Translations under genes and position numbers: made by a program
Source of the DNA: Clostridia bacterium
GTDB lineage: Bacteria > Bacillota_A > Clostridia > TANB77 > CAG-508
Direction of reading: 5' to 3'
DNA: 12,076 bases
NCBI GenBank assembly: GCA_017621295.1
Contig: JAGATI010000024.1
Location: forward strand, 1-12,076
The notes under the pieces: generated by a model
What the model saw: the letters and a program-made list of their open reading frames with translations, nothing else
Database searches by the model: none
What the model was told of the DNA's origin: nothing
Shown: piece by piece, positions 1 through 6,673 of the stretch
Layout of the letters: the number at the start of each line of letters is the position of its first letter
How positions within the stretch are numbered: position 1 is the stretch's first letter

Positions 1-1003
1 CATATACCAGTAATCTAAATTTTGTTCCTAAAGATGGAGCAAAAGTAATGATTCTAGGAACTGTTTCTGTTTTTGAAAGAGATGGTGTATACCAAATATA
101 TGCAAAAGCAATGCAACAAGATGGTATTGGTGATTTATATAAAGCATATGAAGAATTAAAAGAAAAATTAGAAAAAGAAGGATTATTTGATAAAGTACAT
201 AAAAAAAAGATTCCATTAATGCCTAAATGTATAGGTATTTTAACATCTAATACTGGTTCTGTTATTAGAGATATTATAAATGTTTCAACAAGAAGAAATC
301 CAAATGTATATTTAAAACTATTACCTGTTCCTGTTCAAGGGCAAGGCGCAGCAGAAAAAATAGCAAAAGGTATCGAAACTTTCAATGAAAAAAATTTAGC
401 AGATGTTATAATCATAGCAAGAGGTCGGAGGTTCTCTAGAAGATTTATGGCCATTTAATGAAGAAGTAGTTGCAAGAGCTATATACAACTCAAAAATTCC
501 AATTATTTCTGGAGTAGGACATGAAACTGATTTTACAATAGCAGATTTTGTAGCAGATTTAAGAGCTCCTACACCATCTGCTGCTGCAGAGTTATCTGTT
601 GCAGATACACGGTGAATTAGAAAGAAAACTTATGGATTATAGTTTTAGATATAAACAAGCTTTAAAAAAGAAAATAGAAATAATGAAATTAAGATATGAA
701 AAATGCATGTCATTAAGAGTTTTTAGAGAACCAATGCAAAATATTAACGAAAAATACATGCTTATAGATATTGAGGTTAGAAATATTAAAGAATATATGA
801 TGAATAAATTGAAATCAGATAAATCAAGACAAATGGAACTTATTTCAAAATTAGATGGATTAAGTCCACTTAAAACTCTTGCAAGAGGTTATTCTATAGT
901 TCAATCTGGAGAAAGTGTTATTAGATCATCTAAAGATTTAAAACATGGAGATGAAATAAGTATAAGATTTTCTGATGGAAATACAAATGCTAAAATTTTA
1001 TAA
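1..1003 (+). CDS. xseA: Exodeoxyribonuclease VII large subunit, 5'-partial, two +1 frameshifts at CGG
   Basis: Large, catalytic subunit of exonuclease VII, which with XseB degrades single-stranded DNA to oligonucleotides in the cytoplasm. The first codon in frame is at 3, and the N-terminal OB-fold is mostly outside the window. The sequence reads through [24 protein letters not shown] and EKEGLFD, then the catalytic-region motifs [31 protein letters not shown] and TPSAAAEL. It ends in a charged helical region and the family hallmark [14 protein letters not shown]. This requires reading 3-425, 427-609 and 611-1003, skipping C426 and C610, each the first base of an in-frame CGG. The composite is about 332 residues of a family near 400-450. 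Without the first shift, translation stops at 456-458. Without the second, TGA follows CGG directly. The conserved GGG before SLEDL needs a glycine at the first shift. Identification is firm; that both shifts occur in the cell is inference. Confidence 0.95.
426..428 (+). other. In-frame CGG codon with +1 frameshift (site 1, xseA)
   Basis: In the upstream frame the codons are aga ggt CGG agg. The XseA sequence continues only if C426 is skipped and GGA is read as Gly, giving ARGGGSLEDL, a conserved motif of the family. Unshifted translation ends at the TAA at 456-458. Confidence 0.9.
610..612 (+). other. In-frame CGG codon with +1 frameshift (site 2, xseA)
   Basis: In the frame set by site 1 the codons are gat aca CGG tga. 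CGG is immediately followed by a stop. Skipping C610 gives aca ggt gaa tta and continues as [14 protein letters not shown] into the XseA C-terminal helices. This is the second shift within one gene, 61 codons after the first. Confidence 0.9.
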
Positions 1004-1018
1004 TGGAGGAGACTTAAG

Positions 1019-1526
1019 ATGAATAAAAATATAAAAACAATTCTTTTAATAGTAGTAGTTATAATTGTTATTGGAGTAATAGCAATATTCGGAAGTAATA
1101 TTTTAAATAAGAATGAAAATGTAAATGAAACACAAAATTCTATAAATGAGACTAATCAAAATATGAAAATAGAAGTAAATGAAACAGAAAATAATGTAGT
1201 AAATGAAACTCAAAATAATACTACTGAAAATGAAGTGGAAAACAAACAAGTAGAAAATAATATAGAGAATAATAATACTACTACACAAAATATTGTTACA
1301 AATGAAACTACAGAAGTTTTACAAAATGATGGAGCAAGTAATGAAGAAAAAGCAATAAATATAGTAAAAAGCGACTGGGGAACAACTGAAAATGTATATT
1401 TTGTAACAATGGGGATTGATGCATCAGGTAAGTACATAGTTACTGTTAACGATTCATCTACAACAGCAACACTTGCATGGTACCGGAGTAGATGTAGTTA
1501 CAGGGAAATTTGAGATACAACAATAA
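1019..1526 (+). CDS. Membrane-anchored Asn-rich protein with small C-terminal domain, +1 frameshift at CGG
   Basis: I do not recognise a named family. The start ATG at 1019 has a good GGAGGAG site just upstream. Residues about 6-28 form one hydrophobic membrane anchor, with the short N-terminus probably cytoplasmic. Residues about 30-105 are a low-complexity linker rich in Asn, Glu and Thr with repeated NET and TENN units. Residues about 110-168 look folded (EEKAINIVKSDWG, then GKYIVTVND). The frame breaks at CGG 1484-1486. Skipping C1484 gives TLAWYGVDVVTGKFEIQQ and a TAA at 1524-1526, for 168 residues. The WYxVDVxTG ending resembles the small beta domains (PepSY-like) found in secreted Bacillota proteins, which is only a resemblance. 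The gene lies between xseA and xseB, 15 bases after xseA, so it is probably co-transcribed with them. Its role is unknown. Confidence 0.8.
1484..1486 (+). other. In-frame CGG codon with +1 frameshift (site 3, Asn-rich protein)
   Basis: Upstream-frame codons are tgg tac CGG agt. Skipping C1484 gives tac gga gta gat and the plausible ending WYGVDVVTGKFEIQQ. The unshifted frame gives an Arg/Cys-rich tail ending at the TGA at 1511-1513. Homology support is weaker than at the other sites because the family is not recognised. Confidence 0.75.
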
Positions 1527-1585
1527 AGGAGGTTTTAGCTTATGTCTAGAATAAAAAATAAAGATATAAGCTAAGTTTAAAGAAT
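1527..1585 (+). promoter_or_regulatory. Strong Shine-Dalgarno separated from the xseB start by a 13-bp hairpin
   Basis: AGGAGG at 1527-1532 is the only good ribosome binding site near xseB but lies 53 bases before its ATG at 1586. Between them is an inverted repeat, TTAGCTTATGTCT (1535-1547) against AGATATAAGCTAA (1562-1574). All 13 positions pair, with one G-U, around a 14-base loop. If folded, it brings AGGAGG to roughly normal distance from the ATG, with 10 unpaired bases (1576-1585) after the stem. The left arm also contains an ATG (1542) that would open only a 10-codon ORF ending at 1574. No T-run follows, so it is not a typical terminator. Confidence 0.65.
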
Positions 1586-1816
1586 ATGGAAGAAGAAAAT
1601 ATAAGTTTTGAAAGTGCAATGGAAGAATTAGAATTAATTGCTAAAAGTTTAGAAAAGGGCGATTTAAATTTAGACGAATCTGTTAAACAATTTGAAAAAG
1701 GAATTAAGCTTTCTAAAAAATGTAATGAGATATTAGAAAATGCAGAAAAAAGAATATCTATATTAATTCAAGATGGAGAAGATTTAAAAGAAGAAAAATT
1801 TACTCAGCCAGAATAA
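1586..1816 (+). CDS. xseB: Exodeoxyribonuclease VII small subunit
   Basis: Small subunit of exonuclease VII, several copies of which bind the XseA C-terminal region. It has 76 residues, normal for the family. The family signature is clear: ISFESAMEELELIAKSLEKGDLNLDESVKQFEKGIKL, then CNEILENAEKRI (positions about 6-60), forming a helical hairpin. The acidic tail is short and variable. The ATG at 1586 is the only start that fits the family N-terminus. The bases directly before it (TTTAAAGAAT) are a poor ribosome binding site, and the strong AGGAGG lies beyond a hairpin. It follows the Asn-rich gene rather than xseA itself and needs no frameshift. Confidence 0.95.
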   Translation: MEEENISFESAMEELELIAKSLEKGDLNLDESVKQFEKGIKLSKKCNEILENAEKRISILIQDGEDLKEEKFTQPE

Positions 1817-1839
1817 ATATAAAATAACAATAATTTAAG

Positions 1840-1878
1840 TTGGTTTTCATACTATAAATATTTTATTATGAAAATTGA
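1840..1878 (+). repeat. 12-bp hairpin downstream of xseB
   Basis: TTGGTTTTCATA (1840-1851) pairs completely with TATGAAAATTGA (1867-1878), with three G-U pairs, around a 15-base loop. No T-run follows, so it is not a standard intrinsic terminator. It could still mark the 3' end of the xse transcript or be a small palindromic repeat. The rest of the 275-base gap 1817-2091 shows no gene and no convincing promoter. Confidence 0.5.
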
Positions 1879-1908
1879 TTTCAAAGCAATTTAATAAAAG
1901 TTTAGAGT
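1870..1908 (+). repeat. Diverged intergenic repeat, copy A
   Basis: This 39-base stretch matches 6552-6590 at 31 of 39 positions without a gap, sharing CAATTTAATAAAA and TAGAGT. Similarity continues weakly to the left. Both copies follow a gene and lie in non-coding DNA. In such AT-rich DNA, chance similarity is possible. Confidence 0.4.
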
Positions 1909-2091
1909 TTTACATACTGTAGTAAATCAATAAATTGTTACCAGTCAGCATTGTTTAGTTGTAACTTGTGAGATAGTTATTAATATATTTAAAGAGATTT
2001 GTAACAATAAATTTGCTATGGAGTTTTAAAAGTAATTAAATTAATTTTTGTAAAATTCTAAATATATATGATTATACGAGGGGATAAACAA

Positions 2092-2524
2092 ATGAATTTT
2101 TTTATACAATATAAATATATTATTGTACCATTTTTTATATGGTTTTTTATACAATTATTTAAAGTTTTTTATGATTTAGTTACAACTAAAAGATTTAATT
2201 TTAAAAGAATATTGGGAGCAGGGCGGAATGCCAAGTTCTCATTCTGCTGTTGTAACTAGTTTAGCTACAATGGTAGGGAAAGCATATGGAATAGATAGTG
2301 CTATTTTTGCAGTTTCTTTAATTTTTGCTTTTGTTGTTATGTATGATGCAGCAGGAATTAGAAGAGCTGCTGGAAAACAAGCAAAAATATTAAATAAGAT
2401 TGTAGAAACACCAGGACTTACAGGAGTAGAAGTTTCAGAAAAATTGGTAGAAGTATTAGGACATACTCCTATACAAGTATTAGTAGGTGCTATAATAGGT
2501 ATTGTTGTTGGTATGATAGTTTAG
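2092..2524 (+). CDS. YuiD-type DUF212 membrane protein (acid phosphatase/VanZ-related), +1 frameshift at CGG
   Basis: Integral membrane protein of the DUF212 family (B. subtilis YuiD), whose GGMPSSHSA motif recalls the PAP2 phosphatase fold; the substrate is unknown. The start is ATG 2092, preceded by GAGGGG (2078-2083) with 8 bases of spacing, rather than the in-frame ATG at 2068. Segment 1 (2092-2223) encodes a hydrophobic N-terminus and ends ...ILGAG. Skipping C2224 of an in-frame CGG joins it to GMPSSHSAVVTSLATMVG, then YDAAGIRRAAGKQA, LGHTPIQVLVGAIIGI and a hydrophobic end. The total is 143 residues, close to family length. Without the shift the product stops at 2257-2259 and loses the conserved histidine motif. 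It lies 78 bases before fhs. Confidence 0.92.
2224..2226 (+). other. In-frame CGG codon with +1 frameshift (site 4, yuiD-like gene)
   Basis: Upstream-frame codons are gca ggg CGG aat. Skipping C2224 gives ggg gga atg cca, encoding the conserved GGMPSSHSA motif with its second glycine read from GGA. The glycine is a conserved position in this family. Confidence 0.9.
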
Positions 2525-2540
2525 GGAGTTTTAGTTTGAA

Positions 2541-2553
2541 AAAGTGTCACTTT
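2541..2553. promoter_or_regulatory. Short perfect inverted repeat before fhs
   Basis: AAAGTG and CACTTT flank a single T in the 78-base gap between the yuiD-like gene and fhs. It could be a half-site pair for a DNA-binding regulator. There is no clear promoter next to it, so function is unsupported. Confidence 0.3.
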
Positions 2554-2602
2554 CGCAGGAAATTAGCATTAAGCGTAGGCAAAGAAAGGAATATTAAGTA
2601 TT

Positions 2603-4264
2603 ATGGAAGATGTTGAAATAGCAAGAAAAACTAAGTTAAAAAAAATAAATGAAATTGCTAAAGACTTAGGTATTAATGAAGATGAAATAGAATGTTATGG
2701 TAAATATAAAGCTAAAATTCCACAAGAAGTATATGAAAAAAATAAAGAAAAAAAAGATGGAAAGTTAATTTTGGTTACAGCAATTAACCCAACACCATTA
2801 GGAGAAGGAAAAACAACAATTTCTATAGGTCTTGCAGATGCTATTAGTAAAATAGGAAAAAAGGCAGTAGTTACATTAAGAGAGCCATCTTTAGGTCCTG
2901 TTTTTGGAATAAAGGGAGGAGCAACTGGTGGAGGATATGCACAAGTAGCTCCTATGGAAGATATAAATTTACATTTTAATGGTGATATTCATGCTATAAC
3001 TTCAGCAAATAACTTATTATCTGCAATGATAGATAATCATATATATCATGGAAATGAATTAGATATAAAAACTGTTACATGGAAAAGATGTGTAGATTTA
3101 AATGATAGACAATTAAGAGTTGTAGATACAGGGCTATCTAAAGAAAAGAAAATAGTACCAAGAACTGACGGATTTGATATTTCAGTTGCATCTGAAATAA
3201 TGGCAATTTTTTGTTTAGCAGAAGATTTAGAAGATTTAAAAAGAAGAATTAGTAATATTATAATTGGTTACAATAGTAAAAATGAACCTATTACAGTAAA
3301 AATGCTAAAAGCAGAAGAAGCTTTAACCATTCTTTTAAAAGATGCTTTTAATCCAAATTTAGTGCAAACTTTAGAACATACACCTGTAATAATTCATGGA
3401 GGACCTTTTGCAAATATTGCACATGGTTGTAATAGTATAGTTGCTACTAAATTATCTTTAAAGCTTTCAGATTATGTAGTTACAGAAGCAGGTTTTGGTG
3501 CAGATTTAGGAGCAGAGAAATTTTTAGATATAAAATGTAGAAAATTAAAAAAAGTGCCAGATGTAATAGTTTGTGTAGCTACAATTAAAGCATTAAAATA
3601 TCATGGTGGAATGCCAAAAGAAGATATACAAAAAGAGGATATGGTAAGCTTAAAAAGAGGAATGCATAATTTATTAAAACATATAGATAACTTAAAGAAT
3701 AAGTTTGGAATACAAACAATAGTTGCTATTAATAAGTATAATCATGATACTGAAAAAGAAATTAATTATATGCAAGAAGTTTTAAGCAAAGAAAATATAG
3801 AAATGAGCTTGGTTGAATCTTGGGGTAAAGGCTCTGATGGTGCAATAAACCTAGCAAACAAGGTAGTAGATTTAAGTAATAAACAAAATAATTTTAAATA
3901 TGCTTATGAATTAGATAATAGTATTAAAGCTAAAATTGAAAAAGTATGCAGAAATATTTATGGAGCGCAAAATATAGAATTTTCTGAAAAAGCAATTGAG
4001 GATATGGAAATGATTGAGAGACTAGGATATAATAATTTACCAATATGTATTGCAAAAACACAATATTCTTTTTCAGATGATGCGAAAAATTTAGAATGTA
4101 AAGAGCCTTTTTCAATAAATATAAAGGAATTAGTATTAAGAGCAGGAGCAGAGTTTATTGTAGTTATGGCAGGAAATATTATGACAATGCCAGGACTTCC
4201 AAAAGTTCCAGCAGCAGAAAATATGAAGATTAATGAAAAAGGGGAAATAACAGGTATTTTTTAA
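2603..4264 (+). CDS. fhs: Formate-tetrahydrofolate ligase
   Basis: Cytoplasmic enzyme that makes 10-formyltetrahydrofolate from formate, tetrahydrofolate and ATP. It supplies one-carbon units and forms part of the methyl branch of the Wood-Ljungdahl pathway in acetogens. The product is 553 residues, full length for the family (about 556). The ATP-binding loop TPLGEGKTT is at about residues 64-72, followed by LREPSLGPVFGIKGGATGGGYAQV, MEDINLHFNGDIHAITSANN, the central HTPVIIHGGPFANIAHGCNS and EAGFGADLGAEKF blocks, and the C-terminal MAGNIMTMPGLPKVPAAENM. AAAGGA at 2585-2590, 12 bases before the ATG, is an acceptable ribosome binding site. Its one CGG (3169) is out of phase (gac gga, Asp-Gly) and causes no break. 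The presence of fhs alone does not show acetogenesis. Confidence 0.98.
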   Translation: MEDVEIARKTKLKKINEIAKDLGINEDEIECYGKYKAKIPQEVYEKNKEKKDGKLILVTAINPTPLGEGKTTISIGLADAISKIGKKAVVTLREPSLGPVFGIKGGATGGGYAQVAPMEDINLHFNGDIHAITSANNLLSAMIDNHIYHGNELDIKTVTWKRCVDLNDRQLRVVDTGLSKEKKIVPRTDGFDISVASEIMAIFCLAEDLEDLKRRISNIIIGYNSKNEPITVKMLKAEEALTILLKDAFNPNLVQTLEHTPVIIHGGPFANIAHGCNSIVATKLSLKLSDYVVTEAGFGADLGAEKFLDIKCRKLKKVPDVIVCVATIKALKYHGGMPKEDIQKEDMVSLKRGMHNLLKHIDNLKNKFGIQTIVAINKYNHDTEKEINYMQEVLSKENIEMSLVESWGKGSDGAINLANKVVDLSNKQNNFKYAYELDNSIKAKIEKVCRNIYGAQNIEFSEKAIEDMEMIERLGYNNLPICIAKTQYSFSDDAKNLECKEPFSINIKELVLRAGAEFIVVMAGNIMTMPGLPKVPAAENMKINEKGEITGIF

Positions 4265-4321
4265 AATGTGTTGAAAATAATATTAAAAAGTATAAGTTAT
4301 AAATTATTGAAAAAATAGTAT

Positions 4322-4370
4322 AAATTCACCTTACTTAGGAAAAAATAGTCTTAAATGAGGTGGATTTTTT
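4322..4370 (+). terminator. Terminator-like hairpin overlapping the ribosome binding site of the sleB-like gene
   Basis: AATTCACCTTACTTA (4323-4337) pairs with TAAATGAGGTGGATT (4352-4366), with one mismatch and two G-U pairs over a 14-base loop. Six T residues (4365-4370) follow and run straight into the ATG at 4371. It has the form of an intrinsic terminator for fhs, but its right arm contains GAGGTGG (4357-4363), the ribosome binding site of the next gene. Read-through RNA from fhs would therefore hide that site. TATAAA at 4319-4324 could be a -10 box giving a start inside the left arm, but no good -35 is visible. Confidence 0.6.
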
Positions 4371-5094
4371 ATGCAAAGAAATAATAAGATGAAGTTGAAA
4401 ACTAAAAGTAGAATTAAAATAGGATTAATTCTAACAATTATCTTTTCGCTTTTTATTAGTTATAATATATTTTTTAGAAATGACGAAATATTTGCTCTTT
4501 CTAAATATGGCTCTAGAGGTGATGAAGTAAGACAAATACAAACTAAATTAAAAAGATGGGGATATTATAATGGTAATGTAGACGGAATATATGGAAGTGG
4601 GACACTTGCTGCAGTTAAATGGTTTCAATCAAAAAATGGACTAACAGTAGATGGAATTGCTGGAAAGAAAACTCTTGAAGCTATGGGAATTTATACATCA
4701 TCTTCAGGAGGAACATCTGGAGGAGGAAGCAATGCAAGTAATACAAATGATGTAAATTTACTAAGCAGATTAATATATGGAGAAGCAAGAGGAGAACCCT
4801 ATACTGGACAGGTAGCAGTTCGGAGCAGTTGTTTTAAATAGAGTAAGAAGTAGTTCTTTTCCAAATTCTATAGCAGGCGTAATTTATCAATCTGGAGCAT
4901 TTGATGTTGTAAGTGATGGACAAATTAATTTGACTCCAAATAGTACCGCTAAAAAAGCTGCACAAGATGCATTAAATGGATGGGACCCATCATATGGCGC
5001 AATATATTATTTTAATCCAAATACAGCTACTAATAAATGGATTTGGTCAAGACCACAAACAGTTACAATAGGGAAGCATAGATTTTGTAAATAA
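4371..5094 (+). CDS. SleB-like cell wall hydrolase with peptidoglycan-binding domain, +1 frameshift at CGG
   Basis: Probable spore-cortex-lytic or related peptidoglycan hydrolase (Hydrolase_2 family, lytic transglycosylase-type), acting outside the membrane. Residues about 16-35 are a membrane anchor or uncleaved signal. Residues about 48-105 are a PG_binding_1 domain (GSRGDEVRQIQTKLKRWGYY, GIYGSGTLAAVKWFQ, GLTVDGIAGKKT). A Gly/Ser linker follows, then the catalytic domain from about 128: LIYGEARGEPYTGQVAV, GAVVLNRVRS, GAFDVVSDG, AIYYFNPNTATNKWIWS and IGKHRFCK. E138 is the likely catalytic glutamate. The frame breaks at CGG 4821-4823. Skipping C4821 gives VAVGAVVLNRV and a 240-residue protein ending at the TAA at 5092-5094. 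Unshifted translation stops at 4839-4841, losing most of the catalytic domain. The start has GAGGTGG 7 bases upstream. Confidence 0.93.
4821..4823 (+). other. In-frame CGG codon with +1 frameshift (site 5, sleB-like gene)
   Basis: Upstream-frame codons are gca gtt CGG agc. Skipping C4821 gives gtt gga gca gtt gtt, encoding VAVGAVVLNRV, the standard motif of SleB catalytic domains with its usual small residue at this position. Another CGG in the same gene (4583) is out of phase and causes no break. Confidence 0.9.
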
Positions 5095-5140
5095 TGGAAA
5101 AATACTATTATCATATTCGCAATTATAATAAAAAGTATTA

Positions 5141-5168
5141 GTTATTTAAGCTTAAGTGAGTTGATACC
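5141..5168. repeat. 28-base direct repeat, copy 1
   Basis: It shares 26 of 28 positions with 5205-5232: 17 identical bases containing the palindrome TTAAGCTTAA, two differences, then TTGATACC. The repeat period is 64 bases. A T-rich stretch lies between the copies. Confidence 0.7.
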
Positions 5169-5204
5169 TTTTTGGTCTTTTTTTACTCATGGCATTCTAG
5201 ATAG

Positions 5205-5232
5205 GTTATTTAAGCTTAAGTAGGTTGATACC
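5205..5232. repeat. 28-base direct repeat, copy 2
   Basis: Second copy of the repeat at 5141-5168, same orientation, with the same TTAAGCTTAA core followed by GTTGATACC. It could be a paired protein-binding site or a remnant of an intergenic repeat. No gene adjoins it closely. Confidence 0.7.
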
Positions 5233-5375
5233 CGAAAAATAAAGAGGAAAAGAAGTTTGAGATATTTTACAAGATATGATTATATGATAGAATAAAATCA
5301 TTTTAATAGAACTGAAGGCATTATTATTAAAAGTAATAGTTCAAAAAAATGTCGAAATATTTAATACGAAAATAA

Positions 5376-5404
5376 TTGCAAATATATTATTCTAAGTATA
5401 TAAT
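5376..5404 (+). promoter_or_regulatory. Probable vegetative promoter upstream of the Rpn-family gene
   Basis: TTGCAA (5376-5381), a 17-base spacer and a perfect TATAAT (5399-5404). Transcription would begin near 5411, about 5 bases before the terminator stem at 5416. The Rpn-family gene starts 110 bases further on. Confidence 0.65.
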
Positions 5405-5415
5405 AATTATAAGTT

Positions 5416-5465
5416 AGGGGCAGTTATACTGAATAAAAGAAGTATAACAAGCCCTATTTTTATTT
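5416..5465 (+). terminator. Intrinsic terminator between promoter and Rpn-family gene
   Basis: Outer stem GGGC (5418-5421) with GCCC (5451-5454), extended by a G-T pair. A small internal loop is followed by the inner stem TTATACT (5424-5430) with AGTATAA (5441-5447) and a 10-base loop. ATTTTTATTT comes directly after. Its place just after a promoter and before a gene fits an attenuator or the end of a very short RNA of about 50 bases. Confidence 0.75.
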
Positions 5466-5520
5466 CAAAAAATTTAATTCTAAAGGCAAATTCTTGCCAA
5501 AAATTCAAAGGAGTGATTTT

Positions 5521-6426
5521 ATGTTAAAACAAGATTTACTAAAACTAACAAATGATTACATATTTAAAAGAACATTTGGCTACAAAGGTGAAGAACCAGT
5601 AACAAGAATTTTTCTACGAGACCTTTTAAAAATGGAAATAAAAGAAATAGAACTAGATCAAAATACAATAACAGAAAAAGATATAATTACAGATAAGGTA
5701 GGAATTATGGATATAAAAGCGGAATTAAATAACAATATGGAATGTGATATAGAAATGCAAGTTGTTAATCAAAAAAATATAGAAAAACGAATTTTATTTT
5801 ATTGGAGTAAAATTTACTCTAAAACAATAAAAGAGGGAAATGGATATGGAGCATTAAAAAAATCTGTAGTAGTTTTAATAGCAGATTTTGAATTTGATAG
5901 ATTTCAATCAATAGAAAAATACTTAACAAAATGGAAAATTAGAGAAGAAGATTACCCTAAAATTGTGTTGACAGATGTATTAGAAATTTATATAATTGAG
6001 TTACCAAAGTATAGTAAATATGCAGTAAATGAAAAAATAGAGAGCTTAAATCTTTGGGTGAAATTTATAAAAAATCCAGAGGTGATAATAATGGTAAATA
6101 AAAATGATAGTAAAGAAGTTAAAGAAACAAAACAAGCAATAAATAAAGCTAAAGAAAGATTGCAAGAATTAAGTAATGATGAACATGAAAGATATTTAGC
6201 AGAACTTAGAGAAAAATATACTAGAGACCAATATGAGATACAAGCTTATGGATATGATAAAGGAATAGAAGAAGGGAAAAGAGAAGGCATAAAAAGAGGT
6301 ATAGAAGAGGGAAAAAAAGAAAAGGCTATTGAAATTGCAAAAAAGCTATTATTACAAAATATCGATATGGCAGTTATTATAAAATGTACAGGTCTGACTA
6401 AAGAAGAAATAAATAAAATAGTATGA
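5521..6426 (+). CDS. Rpn-family PD-(D/E)XK nuclease (putative transposase-like)
   Basis: Member of the Rpn / PD-(D/E)XK nuclease-transposase family (PF12784 type), related to E. coli RpnA-E, which promote recA-independent recombination and carry a DNase fold. The start is ATG 5521 with AAAGGAG at 5507-5513; a TTG at 5494 in the same frame has no such site. Of 301 residues, the N-terminus LTNDYIFKRTFG is typical. D64 in GIMDIKAEL and E78-M-Q80 in CDIEMQVV fit the catalytic core. Residues about 240-275 are a charged repeat (GIEEGKREGIKRGIEEGKKE), as often seen at the C-terminus of this family. No terminal inverted repeats were found, so it is not shown to be a mobile element. The role in this organism is unknown. 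Confidence 0.88.
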   Translation: MLKQDLLKLTNDYIFKRTFGYKGEEPVTRIFLRDLLKMEIKEIELDQNTITEKDIITDKVGIMDIKAELNNNMECDIEMQVVNQKNIEKRILFYWSKIYSKTIKEGNGYGALKKSVVVLIADFEFDRFQSIEKYLTKWKIREEDYPKIVLTDVLEIYIIELPKYSKYAVNEKIESLNLWVKFIKNPEVIIMVNKNDSKEVKETKQAINKAKERLQELSNDEHERYLAELREKYTRDQYEIQAYGYDKGIEEGKREGIKRGIEEGKKEKAIEIAKKLLLQNIDMAVIIKCTGLTKEEINKIV

Positions 6427-6551
6427 ATTACATAATGATAGTAAATAAAAAATTTTTTTTCTAACATGTAATATCTTAAGTGAAAAAGATAAAATAAGTG
6501 GAAAATGGAGAATAGGACTGTTAATGTTTATGCCTATAATATTTATGTTGT

Positions 6552-6590
6552 GAAAATCAATTTTAAGACAATTTAATAAAAAGATAGAGT
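6552..6590 (+). repeat. Diverged intergenic repeat, copy B
   Basis: It matches 1870-1908 at 31 of 39 positions. It lies about 125 bases after the Rpn-family gene. The hairpin next to copy A is not conserved here. Confidence 0.4.
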
Positions 6591-6673
6591 ATCAAAAAAA
6601 GGTTCAAAAGGTAAACAACAAATCAGACATAGTTTGAATATTAACTTATAAGCAAATATTTATAGTTTTGTAA

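Larger units (their letters stand above)
5095..5520. other. 426-base non-coding stretch between the sleB-like gene and the Rpn-family gene
   Basis: No credible gene on either strand. It contains a pair of 28-base direct repeats (5141-5232), a promoter (5376-5404), a strong terminator hairpin (5416-5465), a small GGCAA/TTGCC hairpin (5485-5498), and the ribosome binding site AAAGGAG at 5507-5513. The stretch 5233-5375 is AT-rich with no feature I can support. Confidence 0.6.

Noticed and set aside
1542..1574. A 10-codon ORF (MSRIKNKDIS) after the AGGAGG before xseB as a real gene
   Set aside because: It lies wholly inside the hairpin arms and loop and is best explained by the palindrome. It is mentioned only as a possible coupling ORF.
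2525..2602. A tetrahydrofolate riboswitch before fhs
   Set aside because: The gap is only 78 bases and shows no long multi-stem structure or recognisable core of either known THF riboswitch class.
5416..5465. A known riboswitch in the leader of the Rpn-family gene
   Set aside because: The leader from the likely start to the T-run is about 50 bases and folds as one interrupted stem. It matches none of the short classes (preQ1, guanidine, fluoride) I could compare from memory.
5521..6426. The Rpn-family gene as part of an insertion sequence
   Set aside because: No terminal inverted repeats or target duplications were found around it, and Rpn proteins are commonly stand-alone genes.
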